Positions 51,282 through 61,289 of a stretch of DNA of 64,000 nt are shown here, piece by piece. Origin of the DNA: Manis javanica (lineage: Eukaryota; Chordata; Mammalia; Pholidota; Manidae); contig NC_133157.1 in assembly GCF_040802235.1 (NCBI RefSeq), positions 30,087,501 to 30,151,500 on the forward strand, written 5' to 3'. The translations under genes and the position numbers were made by a program. Under the pieces are notes generated by a model. It saw nothing but the letters and a program-made list of their open reading frames with translations. It was not told the origin of the DNA and did not search any database. Within the stretch, counting starts at the first letter, position 1; the number at the start of each line of letters is the position of its first letter.

Positions 51282-51587
51282 TGATAAGGAAAATATTCAA
51301 CACAGGCGTCAAGGTCAGCAAACCACTTTTTTCCTCGGTTGGCAAAGCACTCCCAGCTCCTTCCTCCCCTCTTCCAGGCTCCTCTTTTGCCCTGAGCATG
51401 CCAAAATGCCACATATCAAAATTATATAAATTGCTCCCCTTGCTTGTGCTCAGGGCTCAGACCTTGGGAGATTACTCCCCTCTGAGCCTGCCGGTGTGAA
51501 ATAGACTTCAACACTCCAAGACCTCCGAGTGCCACTTGGTTCTTCCATCAGTGACCCAGTCCAGGTTTTCCAGTATTTTCCATAACA
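51282..51587 (+). repeat. 5' LTR of the provirus
   Basis: It runs TG...ACA over 306 bp. A TATAAA box lies at 51425-51430. The poly(A) signal position reads AAATAG (51499-51504), where the 3' LTR keeps AATAAA. Confidence 0.93.
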
Positions 51588-51589
51588 TT

Positions 51590-51607
51590 TGGTTCCCTGA
51601 CCAGGAA
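51590..51607 (+). other. primer binding site, tRNA-Glu type
   Basis: TGGTTCCCTGACCAGGAA lies two bases after the LTR end. It matches the complement of the 3' end of tRNA-Glu (CTC type) at 17 of 18 positions, as recalled. This is the primer class used by ERV-E-like elements. Confidence 0.8.
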
Positions 51608-51775
51608 ACCCAACCGCACTGGCCCATTGTTGCCACTGGTTTGAGGCAATGGTAGGGCGGTGGTGGAACAGGAGATGGCAACAGAGAAGGCACGCCCTAC
51701 ACATCTGACTGGTCTCCTCTCTAGAGGAGGCACCCCTCCCTTGTCTGTTGTCACAGCACCGTTCTCAGACACGTC

Positions 51776-53340
51776 ATGGGGTCAGGGCACAGCAAACCCA
51801 CAGTCCTTGACACTATGATCAAGAATTTCAGGAAGGGATTCTCAGAAGACTACAGAGTGAAATTAACTCCTGGCAGGTTGAAAGCCCTGTGTGAATGTGA
51901 ATGGCCCACCTTCAGTGTAGGGTGGCCTCTGGAAGGGGCCCTAGATGTTCCAACAGTCCGCCAGGTCTGGCGGATCACCCCTGGAGATCCAGGTCATCCT
52001 GACCAGTTCCCATACATTGACTCCTGGTTAGGAGTTGCCCAGACCCTTCCCCCTTGGGTGCGGTTCACTTGCAACAGGCAGGGACAGAGTAGGGTCTTAG
52101 TTGCCTCAACACAGGAGCCTGAAAAGAATCAGCAGAAGCCTAAGCCTCCACAAATTTTTGCTGGTGACCCAGAAAGAGCTAATATTGCTCCCGCCTTATG
52201 TGCCTCCAAGGCCATCAGCACCCAGCCCCTAGTCCCAGACACTCCACCACCGTCGGCCTCTCCACCACCTCCAGAACCAGTGGACCCCCTCTCTCCTGGA
52301 CCAGCAGCCAGACTGCACCCTCGGCCAGGAGCAGACGCTTTTCAGATGCTGGTGCGAGAGACACGGGAGCCTGAGTGACATGATGAGGCTAGGACCACCC
52401 AGCCAGGCTGGGCCGTGCTTTACTACCAACCCTTCTCCATGACTGACCTCCTCAGTTGGAAACACAACACCCCGTCATACTCGGAGAAGCCGCAAGCCTT
52501 TGTTGATCTAATGGAATCCCTCTTCCAAACCCATTAGCTGACCTGGGAAGACTGCCAATAGCTTCTCTACACCCTGTTCACAATAGAAGAGAGGAGGCAG
52601 CCAGGGTCCTTGACTGGGGTGCATGGGCTGAAATTGTTGTCCCTGAGAAGCACCCCGGGTGGGACTTCACCACCCCAGAGGGACAGCACCAGATCCACCC
52701 ATATCAGGACGCCCTCCTCCAGGGGATCAAAGTTGGGTCCAAAAAGCCTATGAACATGATTAAAGTTTCTTCAGTCACTCAACAACCAGAAGAGTCTCCT
52801 GGGCACTATTTATGAAAGACTGTGTGATACTTACCACATCTACATCCCTTTCGACCCTGAGTCACCAGGGAGCCAGCAGATGTAAATACCTCATTCATGG
52901 CCCAAGCTGCCCCAGTTATCAGACGAAAGCTCCAAAAACTTGAGGGCTTCGCTGGGATGAATATCACTCAGTTGATTGAAATTGCCAACAAAGTATACAT
53001 GAACAGAGAAGCCCAAGCTGACAGGTATGCTGAAAGAAGAATGAAGAAAAAGGCCAGTCTTCTTGCAGCTTCTCTGAAAGAGAGAGATGGGCAGAAGGCA
53101 GAGAGAAGCCGGCTGCCAAGAGGGGGGAAGCCTAGGACACCCCTAGCCAGGGACCAGTGTACTTAGTGTGAAGAGAAGGGGCATTGGAAGAACAAATACC
53201 CCAACTGAGGCAAAGACCCGAAGTCTGGTCGCTGCCGGGAGGAGCCTCACAGGGAAAGGCTCATTAGTCTGCCAGGAACAGATTCAGATGAGGACCGGGC
53301 TCTCTCATGCTTGGCCTGCATGAGCCCATGGTCAAAATGA
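51776..53340 (+). pseudogene. gag: proviral gag remnant (matrix, capsid, nucleocapsid)
   Basis: An ATG followed by Gly at 51776, a possible myristoylation start, opens a 200-codon frame to a TGA at 52376-52378. The first ~100 residues look like a gammaretroviral matrix and residues about 151-178 are proline-rich like a p12 region. The capsid continues in a different frame: a major-homology-like segment lies near 52723-52812, ending in Glu-Glu-Ser-Pro before a TGA at 52813. The nucleocapsid zinc knuckle at 53158-53199 is broken: an in-frame TAG (53164-53166) lies inside it, and its last cysteine is a tyrosine. The gene is inactive. Confidence 0.85.
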
Positions 53341-53830
53341 AAGTGGGGAAACAACAGGTGACTTTTATGGTTGACACAGGGGTAGAACACCCTTGGTTAC
53401 CCTCCACCCTCCCTGTAACTCCCTTCAGTAAAAGGACTGCAACTATTCTCGGAGCCACTGGGACATAAGCAGTCCAGCAACACTTTTGCCGAGCCCACCA
53501 ATGTGAACTTGGAAGCCCCAAAGCCTGACATAAGTTTCTCTACCTGCTCCAGTGGCCCGTTCCCCTCTTTAGCCAAGATATACTCTCAAAGCTCAGAGAC
53601 CAAATAAGTTTTGAACCAACTGGATGCACCAGCCTCAAACTAAACCCAGGCCAAGAAGAGCCAGGGTCGCTTGTACTGGCAATAACCACACCCGGAGAAG
53701 AGGAGTGGAGGCTATTCTGTGCCCAGGCCCCCTCAAGTAGCCCACCTGAATTCAGAGCTGCTTCCTATCAGTATGGGCTGAAGACAACCCACCTGGACTT
53801 GCTCATAACCGAGCCCCTGTCATTGTAGAA
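53341..53830 (+). pseudogene. pro: proviral protease remnant
   Basis: The aspartic protease active-site motif Val-Asp-Thr-Gly is at 53370-53381. A downstream Ile-Leu-Gly-Ala-Thr-Gly resembles the family's second conserved motif, and the frame then stops at TAA 53466-53468. It lies between the nucleocapsid remnant and reverse transcriptase, as expected, and is non-functional. Confidence 0.8.
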
Positions 53831-54640
53831 TTGACTCCAGGGGCCCAGCCACAAAGACATCAGCAGTACCTTCTCTCAGAATAGGCGAAAGCAGACATTC
53901 AGGAACACCTGATCAGACTCAAAGAGGCAGCCATTCTAACCAAGTGTCAGTCACCCTGGAACACCCCACTTCTACCAGTCAAAAAGCCAGGAAGATAGCA
54001 CCAGCCTGTTCAAGACCTGCAAGCCATTAACAAAGTGACTGTTTCTTTACACCCGGTGGTCCCAAATCTGTATACCCTCCTCAGCCAGATCCCGGGGTCT
54101 GCCCAATGGTTCACTTGCCTAAACTTAAAAGATGCCTTTTTTCTGCTTCCAGCTGGTCCCCCAAAGCCAGCTCTTGTTTGCCTTCAAATGGACTGAACTG
54201 GATACGGGGGCAGCAGAGGCAATCGACATGGATGTGGCTCCCACAAGAGTTCAAGAACTCACCCACCCTCTTTGGAGAGACATTGGCAGCAGACCTTGCC
54301 AGCTTTCCAAGGGAAACCATGCGTTGTGCCCTCCTGCAGTTTGTAGATGACCTCCTACTTGCCAGTGACACCCAGGAAAATTGTGCAAAGGGCACAAAAG
54401 CCCTCCTGCAACTCCTGTCAGACTCAGGATAAAAAAGGGCACAAATCTGCCAGCAGTGAGTCCAGTACTTGGGCTTCCTCTTCACCCAGGGAGAAAGGGC
54501 ACTAGGGCCAGATGAAGAAAGGCATACGAGAGATCCTGGGGGCCGCCAGGTTCTGCAGAATCTGGATTCCTGGATTCTCGGCAATGGCAAAACCCCTCTA
54601 CAGTCTCCTGGCGGGGGAGCATACAAAGAACCCCCTGTCT
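53831..54640 (+). pseudogene. pol: proviral reverse transcriptase remnant
   Basis: The Leu-Lys-Asp-Ala-Phe-Phe motif (catalytic Asp codon 54131-54133) and Phe-Val-Asp-Asp (54340-54351, usually Tyr-Val-Asp-Asp) are both recognisable. They lie in different frames, so at least one frameshift separates them. An open piece of 108 codons spans 54106-54432. The minus-strand frame of 171 codons over the same bases is a shadow. Confidence 0.88.
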
Positions 54641-55480
54641 AGACAAAAGAGGCAAGAGCCACCTTCCTGGAAATAAAGGCTGTTTCAGAACAGGCACCAG
54701 CCCTACACCTGCCAGATACAAGAAACCCCTTCAGTCTCTTCATACATGAAAAAAAGTAGCCCTCAGAGTTCTCACATAAACTGTTAGGCCCTGGCAGTGG
54801 CTGGTTACATACCTGTCAGAAAAAAAAAAAAAACTAAACCCTATTGAAGCACGATGGCCACCCTGCCTCGGGACACTGGCAGCCACAGTTCTATTCATAA
54901 AAAAAGCAGATAAACTTACTCTGGGACAGAAAATAAATGTCAAGTTTCCCCATACTGTTGTGTCCCTCTTAAACACACAGGGACACCAATTCCTCTCCAA
55001 CTCTCAGCTGGCACAATACTAAAACTCCTCAAGGCTGTCTGGCTCCCAGAAAAAGTAGCAATTCTGCATTGCAAAGAACACCAAAAAGAAAACAACCCTA
55101 TAACACAGGGGAACAGGCTGGCAGATAAGGCAGCTAAAACAGCAGCCAATAAAAACTGATAAAGCTCCTTCCCTCACCATGGCCCTAACACCCCCAGTGG
55201 AGGCCCCTCCACCCAAGTGCACTGAAAAAGAGAAAGACTGGACCATGGCTGAAGGAGCCACCCTAACTTAAAAAAATAAATAAATAATGATGGTTTCTGC
55301 CTGACAGACACATCTTTGTTCCAACTGCAATCGGAAGGCATCTAGTCAGCAAATACCATCAGCTCACCCACCTAAGAAAAACTGCACTAGAAGGCCTCCT
55401 CAAAAAGTGATACTAACCTGCCTTTGTAGCGTCCATCTTTCACAAAGTACTCAGGTCTTTAATGAAAAAGTCACAAGGAA
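54641..55480 (+). pseudogene. pol: proviral RNase H and integrase N-terminus remnant
   Basis: An RNase H end motif, Asn-Arg-Leu-Ala-Asp-Lys, is at 55112 onward. The integrase zinc-binding pair His-X3-His is at 55357 and 55369. After about 55480 no integrase catalytic core (D,D-35-E) or envelope sequence is found before the polypurine tract. A large internal deletion is inferred. Confidence 0.75.
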
Positions 55481-55586
55481 AAAAGTCCTAGCTCAAAGAA
55501 ATTGAAAGTGTAAATACAAGCCATTATAACCCTATCATAAACCAAAAAAATGATGGCCCTAAAACAAAGTGTTTAAAGGGGCATCA

Positions 55587-55599
55587 GAGGCGGGGGGAG
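55587..55599 (+). other. polypurine tract
   Basis: GAGGCGGGGGGAG directly precedes the TG of the 3' LTR, the usual place for plus-strand DNA priming. One C interrupts the purines. Confidence 0.75.
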
Positions 55600-55912
55600 T
55601 GATAAGGAAAATATTCAACACAGACGTCAAGGTCAGCAAACCACTTTTTCCCTCCATTTGGCAAAGTACTCCCAGCTCCCTGCTCCCCTCCTCCAGGCTC
55701 CTCTTTTGCCCTGCATATGCCAAAATGTCACATATCAAAATAATATAAATTGCTCCCCTCCCCTTGCTTGTGCTCAGGGCTAAGACCTTGGGAGATCACT
55801 CCCTTCTGAGCCTGCTGGTGTAAAATAAAACCTCAACGCTCCAAGACCTCCGTGTGCCACTTGGTTCCTCCATCAGTGACCCAGTCCAAGTTTTCCAGTA
55901 TTTTCTGTAACA
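55600..55912 (+). repeat. 3' LTR of the provirus
   Basis: It runs 313 bp with TG...ACA ends. It retains AATAAA at 55824-55829. The TATA box is weakened to AATATAAA in the matching place. A 5-bp insertion (CTCCC type) relative to the 5' LTR lies after the TATA region. Confidence 0.93.
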
Positions 55913-56049
55913 GTTTTGCTGTTAAAACAAGCTCTTTTCTTAACGTTATTGCATTTTCTGTCATGTTTTTGGAGCCAAACAGAATATGATAAATTCCTTA
56001 GTAACTCAATTTCAAAACAAGTGTGTATATGATAGTTGAAAGGCAACTT

Positions 56050-56290
56050 ACTGCAGTGATTAAGAACACAGGCTCAAAAATAAATGGCCTGGGATGGAAT
56101 TCTGACTTCTCCATTTACCAACTATGTAATCTTGAACAAGTTACTTGACTTCAGTTTGTGAGTCTGTGAAACTGCAATAATAGTAGCTTACTCATAGAAT
56201 TTTTATGAGAATTTAATAAACTGATTCATGTAAAGCTCTTAGAACAGTGCCTGGTATGTATTAAGTACTCAATATCTGTAAGCTTTTATT
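56050..56290 (-). repeat. MIR element, antisense, nearly full length
   Basis: It shows a clean antisense MIR order: 'ggaattctgacttctccat', 'atgtaatcttgaacaagtta', 'ctcatagaatttttatgaga', 'cagtgcctggtatgtattaa'. Confidence 0.8.
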
Positions 56291-58239
56291 ATTTTAATGA
56301 TTTCAAAGAAGTAAAATCTTCATCAGTGAGTGATTAAGCTTTACTTAAAGTGTGATTTTTAAAAATCCCATAAATGGTTATTCATGCTAATTGAAGAAAC
56401 AAATTCGTACTCTAGTAGAATTTTAATTTCTAGACAATGAAATACAATTACTTAAGCTTTTAAATCAATAAACTATTGATGGCTCGATTGACCTCATTAT
56501 TGTCTATGACTGGTCAGGTTAAGGTTAGGGAACTTGATTCCTTCTGCCAGTTACAAATGTTAATCACCTTACCAAGGCAGTGAAGGAGCACATCAGAAAT
56601 GAAAGAGATTTAAAATTAGAGTTGGAAGCTCCTAGAAATATTGATTAGAAGTAATAACTTCTTGATAAAGGTTCTTTTTCACCTTAGGATGTTATTTTGA
56701 ATGTTGATTTATTTAATTCACTATTTTTGACTGCCATTTGAAAATATCTGGTCATCAAAAAATATTTTCTAAATGCCATTCAGGTATTGGTAAACATATC
56801 ATAGATGAATGCTTTGTGAAGATCAAAAGCATGTGATTTAAGAGAGACATACTCTCTTAATTTTATGAATATGCACAATGTACAAGGGATTTGAAATAAT
56901 GGTGACAATGTAAAAATACTCTAATATAGCCCATTTAATGGGGTTTCTAAGTGAAAAATGAAACTAAGAGAAACCAGAAAGAACTTGGGGTGTTGCTTGG
57001 TAGACCTGTGCTAATGTGGCTATTACTAGATTGAGGAAAGAGATACTGGAAAATTATTGCCCTGAATGGTTTACATTTAGCAGTGGTTTATTTTTTTTTC
57101 AAGCTACATTGAAAATTCCATTATGGTGATTATTTCACTGTAACACCCCCTCTCCCCCAAAAGCGGCTACATTTGCATTAGCATACCCCAGATAACACCT
57201 AATTGGCACATAAATTTGATTGAAAGGTAATATTCCTATTTCATTAGCACACTTGCAACAAGAATTGTGTGATGAAATAATTAAACACATTTTAAATAAG
57301 AGTTAATATATAAGTTTATTGTGCTGGAGAGGGTTGTGGGTTCAGGAAACAGTCAAGAAAAGTCCTTATTCTAGGTGCCACTTATTTTTATGTGTACCAT
57401 ATTGAATAAAAAATGAATATAAGTGCCGTTTTCCTTAACTGAAAATAGTCTAAATAGCTTTTTATATTGATGGAGTTAATAACAAGATCTGTAAAATCAT
57501 AGCAAGTAGCTAGTTAAATATTGTAAGATTGTTGAGTAAACTTAAGTTTAATTTCCTTTAATATACATACAATGAATACATAAAATTTCCTACACCAAAC
57601 AAGGAAAGATACATTATAAGCTTAAGGTTAAGAGTTATATAACAAATAACTCTTGATATCAAGTAGACTTTCACATGAAATTTGGTACAAAGTACACTCT
57701 TGACAAATGTCAGTTTCCTTCCTTCTCCTGTGCCATATTGAACTTTTTAAATATTGTCTTTTATTTGGTTTACCTAGAGAAGTAAAGTTTCAGCAAGCCT
57801 TGAGCACACATATGATTATCACCCAGTCTTCCAGCACTCCTGGATGACCCAGCTGGCAGAGAGCACAATTTAATGCCCGGGAAAGGAGCAGAAGTAAACT
57901 ACAGAGTACAGTAATAGGGACAGCAATTGTTTCAATCAAGCCTCAGGCACACTGCAGGTAAAAGAAAAGGAACTTAAGCCCTTTCTCCAGCTGCTTTTTA
58001 ATGTAATTTTATCATTTGTACTAGCTGACTGTGTGAGGAAGGAAGAGGAAACGTATCTAAGATTTTATTTTTGAATTATATCTTTTGTGTCGTTTACTGT
58101 GATCCTGAATAACAACTAAGCAGACCTTAAAAGAATGCCTTAGACTAGACAACATAAAAATCCAGAACTTGCAGTTTATTTATCCATTAGTTTTCCTTTT
58201 TCTTTCTTTTTACAATCTTATAATGCTTCCATTTTATTA

Positions 58240-58305
58240 TTTTTTAATCAAAATATAATTGATTTACAATGTTGGTTTCAGGTGTACAATATAGTGATTG
58301 ACAGT
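58240..58305 (-). repeat. short L1 3'-UTR fragment, antisense
   Basis: The phrases AATTGATTTACAATGTTGG and TTTCAGGTGTACAATATAG are typical of an old L1 3' end. Confidence 0.6.
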
Positions 58306-58741
58306 TTCTTTTTAATTATTCTTATTAGTAATTTATGATGAAAGCTTTGCATTTCCAAAATTTGTTTAGTTCCAAAATGTTCCAAAAACATGACTATTTA
58401 CGGAGAAGAGAAGAAAGTAGAAAAGAATGTCTATTCAGAAGGGCTTGTGATCTGGATTCGTGCAAAAAATATGAAAAAAAAAATCGGTTACTTACCCAAA
58501 AGATAGAGTTAGTAAATACAAAATAAATTGGTAAGGCACATAATAGAGTGATCACAAGAGCTGGTTTGGTCAGGAAAGTTTTCTGAAATGGTAGCTGTGA
58601 GCCAGTTTCTCATACACTCTCCACTGAAGCACTCCTTCATTTGTGCTTATTTTCAATTAAAAATTTTTAAATTTAGTAAAATATACAGAACATTTACCAT
58701 CTTAACCATTTCTAAGTTCACAGGTCAGCAGCGTTCAGTAC

Positions 58742-59172
58742 TGCTAAAACAAAATTCATCCAAGTAAATGTGAAGATCTAGTGGGCTTTATTAAGCAATT
58801 CATGAGTTGGGCAGCAGCCCCACAGCAAGGAGAGGTACTCCAAGGAAATGTACAAATGGAAGGTTTTTGTGAACAGGATGGTGGCGGGAAAGTTATTAGC
58901 AAAATAAAAGAAGGGGTTGTTTTGGGCAAAGTCACTTTCTGTTGGCGGAATAGCAGGGGACTTCCAATGCAGACGAACCTCATCTTCCTTTAGGGAAGAT
59001 GGAGAAGGCTCATGTGACAGATTATCATATTGCTGATGATCAGAAAATTCCTGACTGACTAAATTTCTAGGGGAGGTTGAAACTGTAATAGGGTTTAAGT
59101 ATTAGGTCCTGGTTTGGTGATTTGGTCTAGCAGATGTGACACTATGTTGGGCTTGCCCCTTTCTTTTTAACA
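58742..59172 (-). mobile_element. solo LTR, 4-bp duplication GTAC
   Basis: It is 431 bp, with TGCTAAAAC at the left and TTTTTAACA at the right, flanked by GTAC (58738-58741 and 59173-59176). The plus-strand TTTATT near 58788 is the complement of AATAAA and places it on the minus strand. The family is unnamed. Confidence 0.82.
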
Positions 59173-59271
59173 GTACATTCACATGGTTTTGCAACCAATC
59201 TCCAGAATGATTTCATCCTGCAAAACTGAAACTCTATACCCACTAAAAAATTCCTCATTCCCCACTCCCTC

Positions 59272-59855
59272 TGTTGTTGGGCAGTCTAATCTGGGGAGAT
59301 CTCCCTGCACAGTAAGTGAGACCTCAAACTATGGGAGGGTTCTTGACTTTGATTGAGAAAGAATTTGTGAGCAGTGGAGCAGGTACAAGCAAACAGTAGT
59401 TTTATAAAGGAAAGTACACACTCAAGGATGGAGTGCGGGCATGCTCCAGAGGTGAGCAGCCAGGTGGGGTTGGGTTGTGAGGTCTTATAGCTGGAATTTA
59501 GGCAGGGGTGGAATAGTCTTCAGATTAAGTGGGGTTTTCTTGGAATGAGGAAGGGATTTCTGGCAAATCTCTTAGATGGTCTGCCTGGGAACTGTAATAG
59601 TGCCAAGGGGTGTGATTTTTAGTATGGTAATGAGTGTGTAATGTACTTTGAGGAGAAGTCAGGGTCAATTTCTCTTCCATGTAGGAACCCGTTACTTTTG
59701 GCAGGTCTGGTATGTATATCCTCCTTCTCCACATCCTGTGAGAACAGTTTACATGGAATGTTTAGAATATAAACAAGCACCTAACTAAATATAAACACTG
59801 GCCAAAGTCCCCAGTCCCTTCCAAGCTCATGTTTGGCTATCCACCCACTGTAACA
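59272..59855 (-). mobile_element. solo LTR, family A (copy 2)
   Basis: On the minus strand it starts TGTTACAGTGGGTGGATAGCC and ends CTGCCCAACAACA. Flanks CCTC (59268-59271) and CATC (59856-59859) fit a 4-bp duplication with one change. It is related to 35602-36201 along most of its length. The L1 host reading resumes directly after it. Confidence 0.72.
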
Positions 59856-60079
59856 CATCCATCCCTGGCAATCACCATTCCATTTTCTGTCTCTGTGAAT
59901 TTGACTATTTCTAGGTGCCTCATAAAAGTAGAATCATACAATATTGGTCTTTTTTGTGACTATTTTATTTCAATTAACATAATGTCCTCAAGTTGTAGCA
60001 TGTTGTCAGAATTTCCTTCGTTTAAAGCTGAATAATACTCCATTATATATATTATACAGTTGATTATATATATATTATA

Positions 60080-60427
60080 CAGTTGGTTCTTGAACAATAC
60101 TTGGGGCTTAGGGACACTGACCTCCCCCCATCCCTACCCCATGGAGTCAAAAATCTGGTATAACTTTTGATTCCCCCAAAACTTAACTACCAATTGCCTA
60201 CTGTTGACCAAAAGCCTTACCAATAATATGAACTGTTGATTAACACATATTTTTCATGTTACATGTATTATATATGGTATTCTTACAATAAGGGAAACTA
60301 GAAAAAATAAAATATTTTTTTCAAATTGTAGTAAATCTCCAACAAACTTTCCAATAGATTTGTTGAAAAAAATCCATGTGAAAGTAAACTCATACAGTTC
60401 AAACCCATGTTGCTCAAAGGTCAACTG
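60080..60427. mobile_element. Tigger2-type non-autonomous DNA transposon
   Basis: The ends CAGTTGGTTCTTGAACAATA and (right, plus strand) TTGCTCAAAGGTCAACTG form diverged inverted repeats. Host TA lies on both sides (60078-60079 and 60428-60429). The internal phrases ACTTTTGATTCCCCC and TACTGTTGACCAAAAGCC match this family. At 348 bp it carries no transposase. Confidence 0.85.
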
Positions 60428-61289
60428 TACTCATTTTGTCTGTTTATTCATCCATTGATGGACATTTGGGTTTGCTTCCACCTTTCAGCTATTGTGAATA
60501 ATGCTGTTATGAAGATAGGAATACAAATAGCTCTTCAATACATTGCTTTCAATTCTTTTGGGTATATGTCAAAAAGCAGAACTGCTGGATCATATGGAAT
60601 TATATTTTTAATTTTTTGAGAACTTACATACTACTTTTCATAGCGGCTGCACCATTTACATTCCCACCTACCTCTATTGCTGAGCATTTAGGTTATTTTA
60701 AATTGGGAGCATTATTAATAACCCATAGTTCTTTTCTATTCAGAAGTGGGTATAAAATAATCTTTAAAAATATTAACTAATGTCCACTCACCCCCTCAAA
60801 AAAATATGAGCCTTCCACACCTTTCTCCATTTTACATCCTTAAATAGGACTTGTATTTTGTCCTCTATTATTGTTTCAACATATGGGTCTATTCCTTGTC
60901 ACTAATGTCTTCTGTTTGTTTTAGTCTCATATTTCCCAAATTCCTCTAGATTTGGATTCCTACTCCTTTTCTCTTGCCTAAAAGTTGTGTGAGAGTTCCA
61001 GGTGCTCTTCTTCCTTGCCAGCAAATATTAACATTTTACCATACTTGCTTCATTATGATTATTATTATTTCTCTATCTCTAACTCCTCCCTCAACTATTT
61101 AATAGCAGACACCTCTATACCCCTAAATAACACCAGACTTTTCTTATATATAACCACAGTACAGGTATTAAAATCAGATTAAAATAGATCTTATTCAGAA
61201 TTCACCAATTGTACCCATAAGGTCCTTTATAGCAAAAGAAAATCTGGGATTGTGTGTTGTAGTCAGTCATAATGGCCCCTTAGATTCTT

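Larger units (their letters stand above)
51282..55912 (+). mobile_element. class I endogenous retrovirus, env-deleted provirus
   Basis: Two related LTRs (51282-51587 and 55600-55912) enclose decayed gag, pro and pol. The provirus is flanked by the perfect 4-bp duplication GTTT (51278-51281 and 55913-55916). Total length is 4.63 kb against about 8-9 kb for a complete gammaretrovirus-like element. Env is absent, and pol ends shortly after the integrase zinc-binding histidines. By hand count the LTRs differ at about 26 of roughly 300 aligned sites plus a few indels, so the insertion is old. Many stops and frameshifts make it non-functional. The gag layout and the 4-bp duplication fit ERV1, and the primer site fits an ERV-E-like group. 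Confidence 0.95.
55917..58640. other. intergenic stretch, mostly unique sequence
   Basis: It holds a MIR at 56050-56290 and a short antisense L1 end at about 58240-58305. Between about 56,300 and 58,200 no repeat family is recognised and no gene is seen. An octamer ATTTGCAT lies at 57171-57178 among TAAT-containing sites. Confidence 0.55.
58650..60710 (-). mobile_element. old L1 3' region, antisense, split by two LTRs and a Tigger2-type element
   Basis: L1 pieces at 58650-58737, 59177-59267, 59860-60077 and 60430-60710 are colinear with the antisense L1 3' UTR and ORF2 end. The interruptions are 58742-59172, 59272-59855 and 60080-60427, each with its own ends. Confidence 0.8.

Noticed and set aside
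54111..54626. 171-codon minus-strand frame across the provirus
   Set aside because: It is exactly antisense to the reverse transcriptase region, which carries the recognisable motifs on the plus strand.
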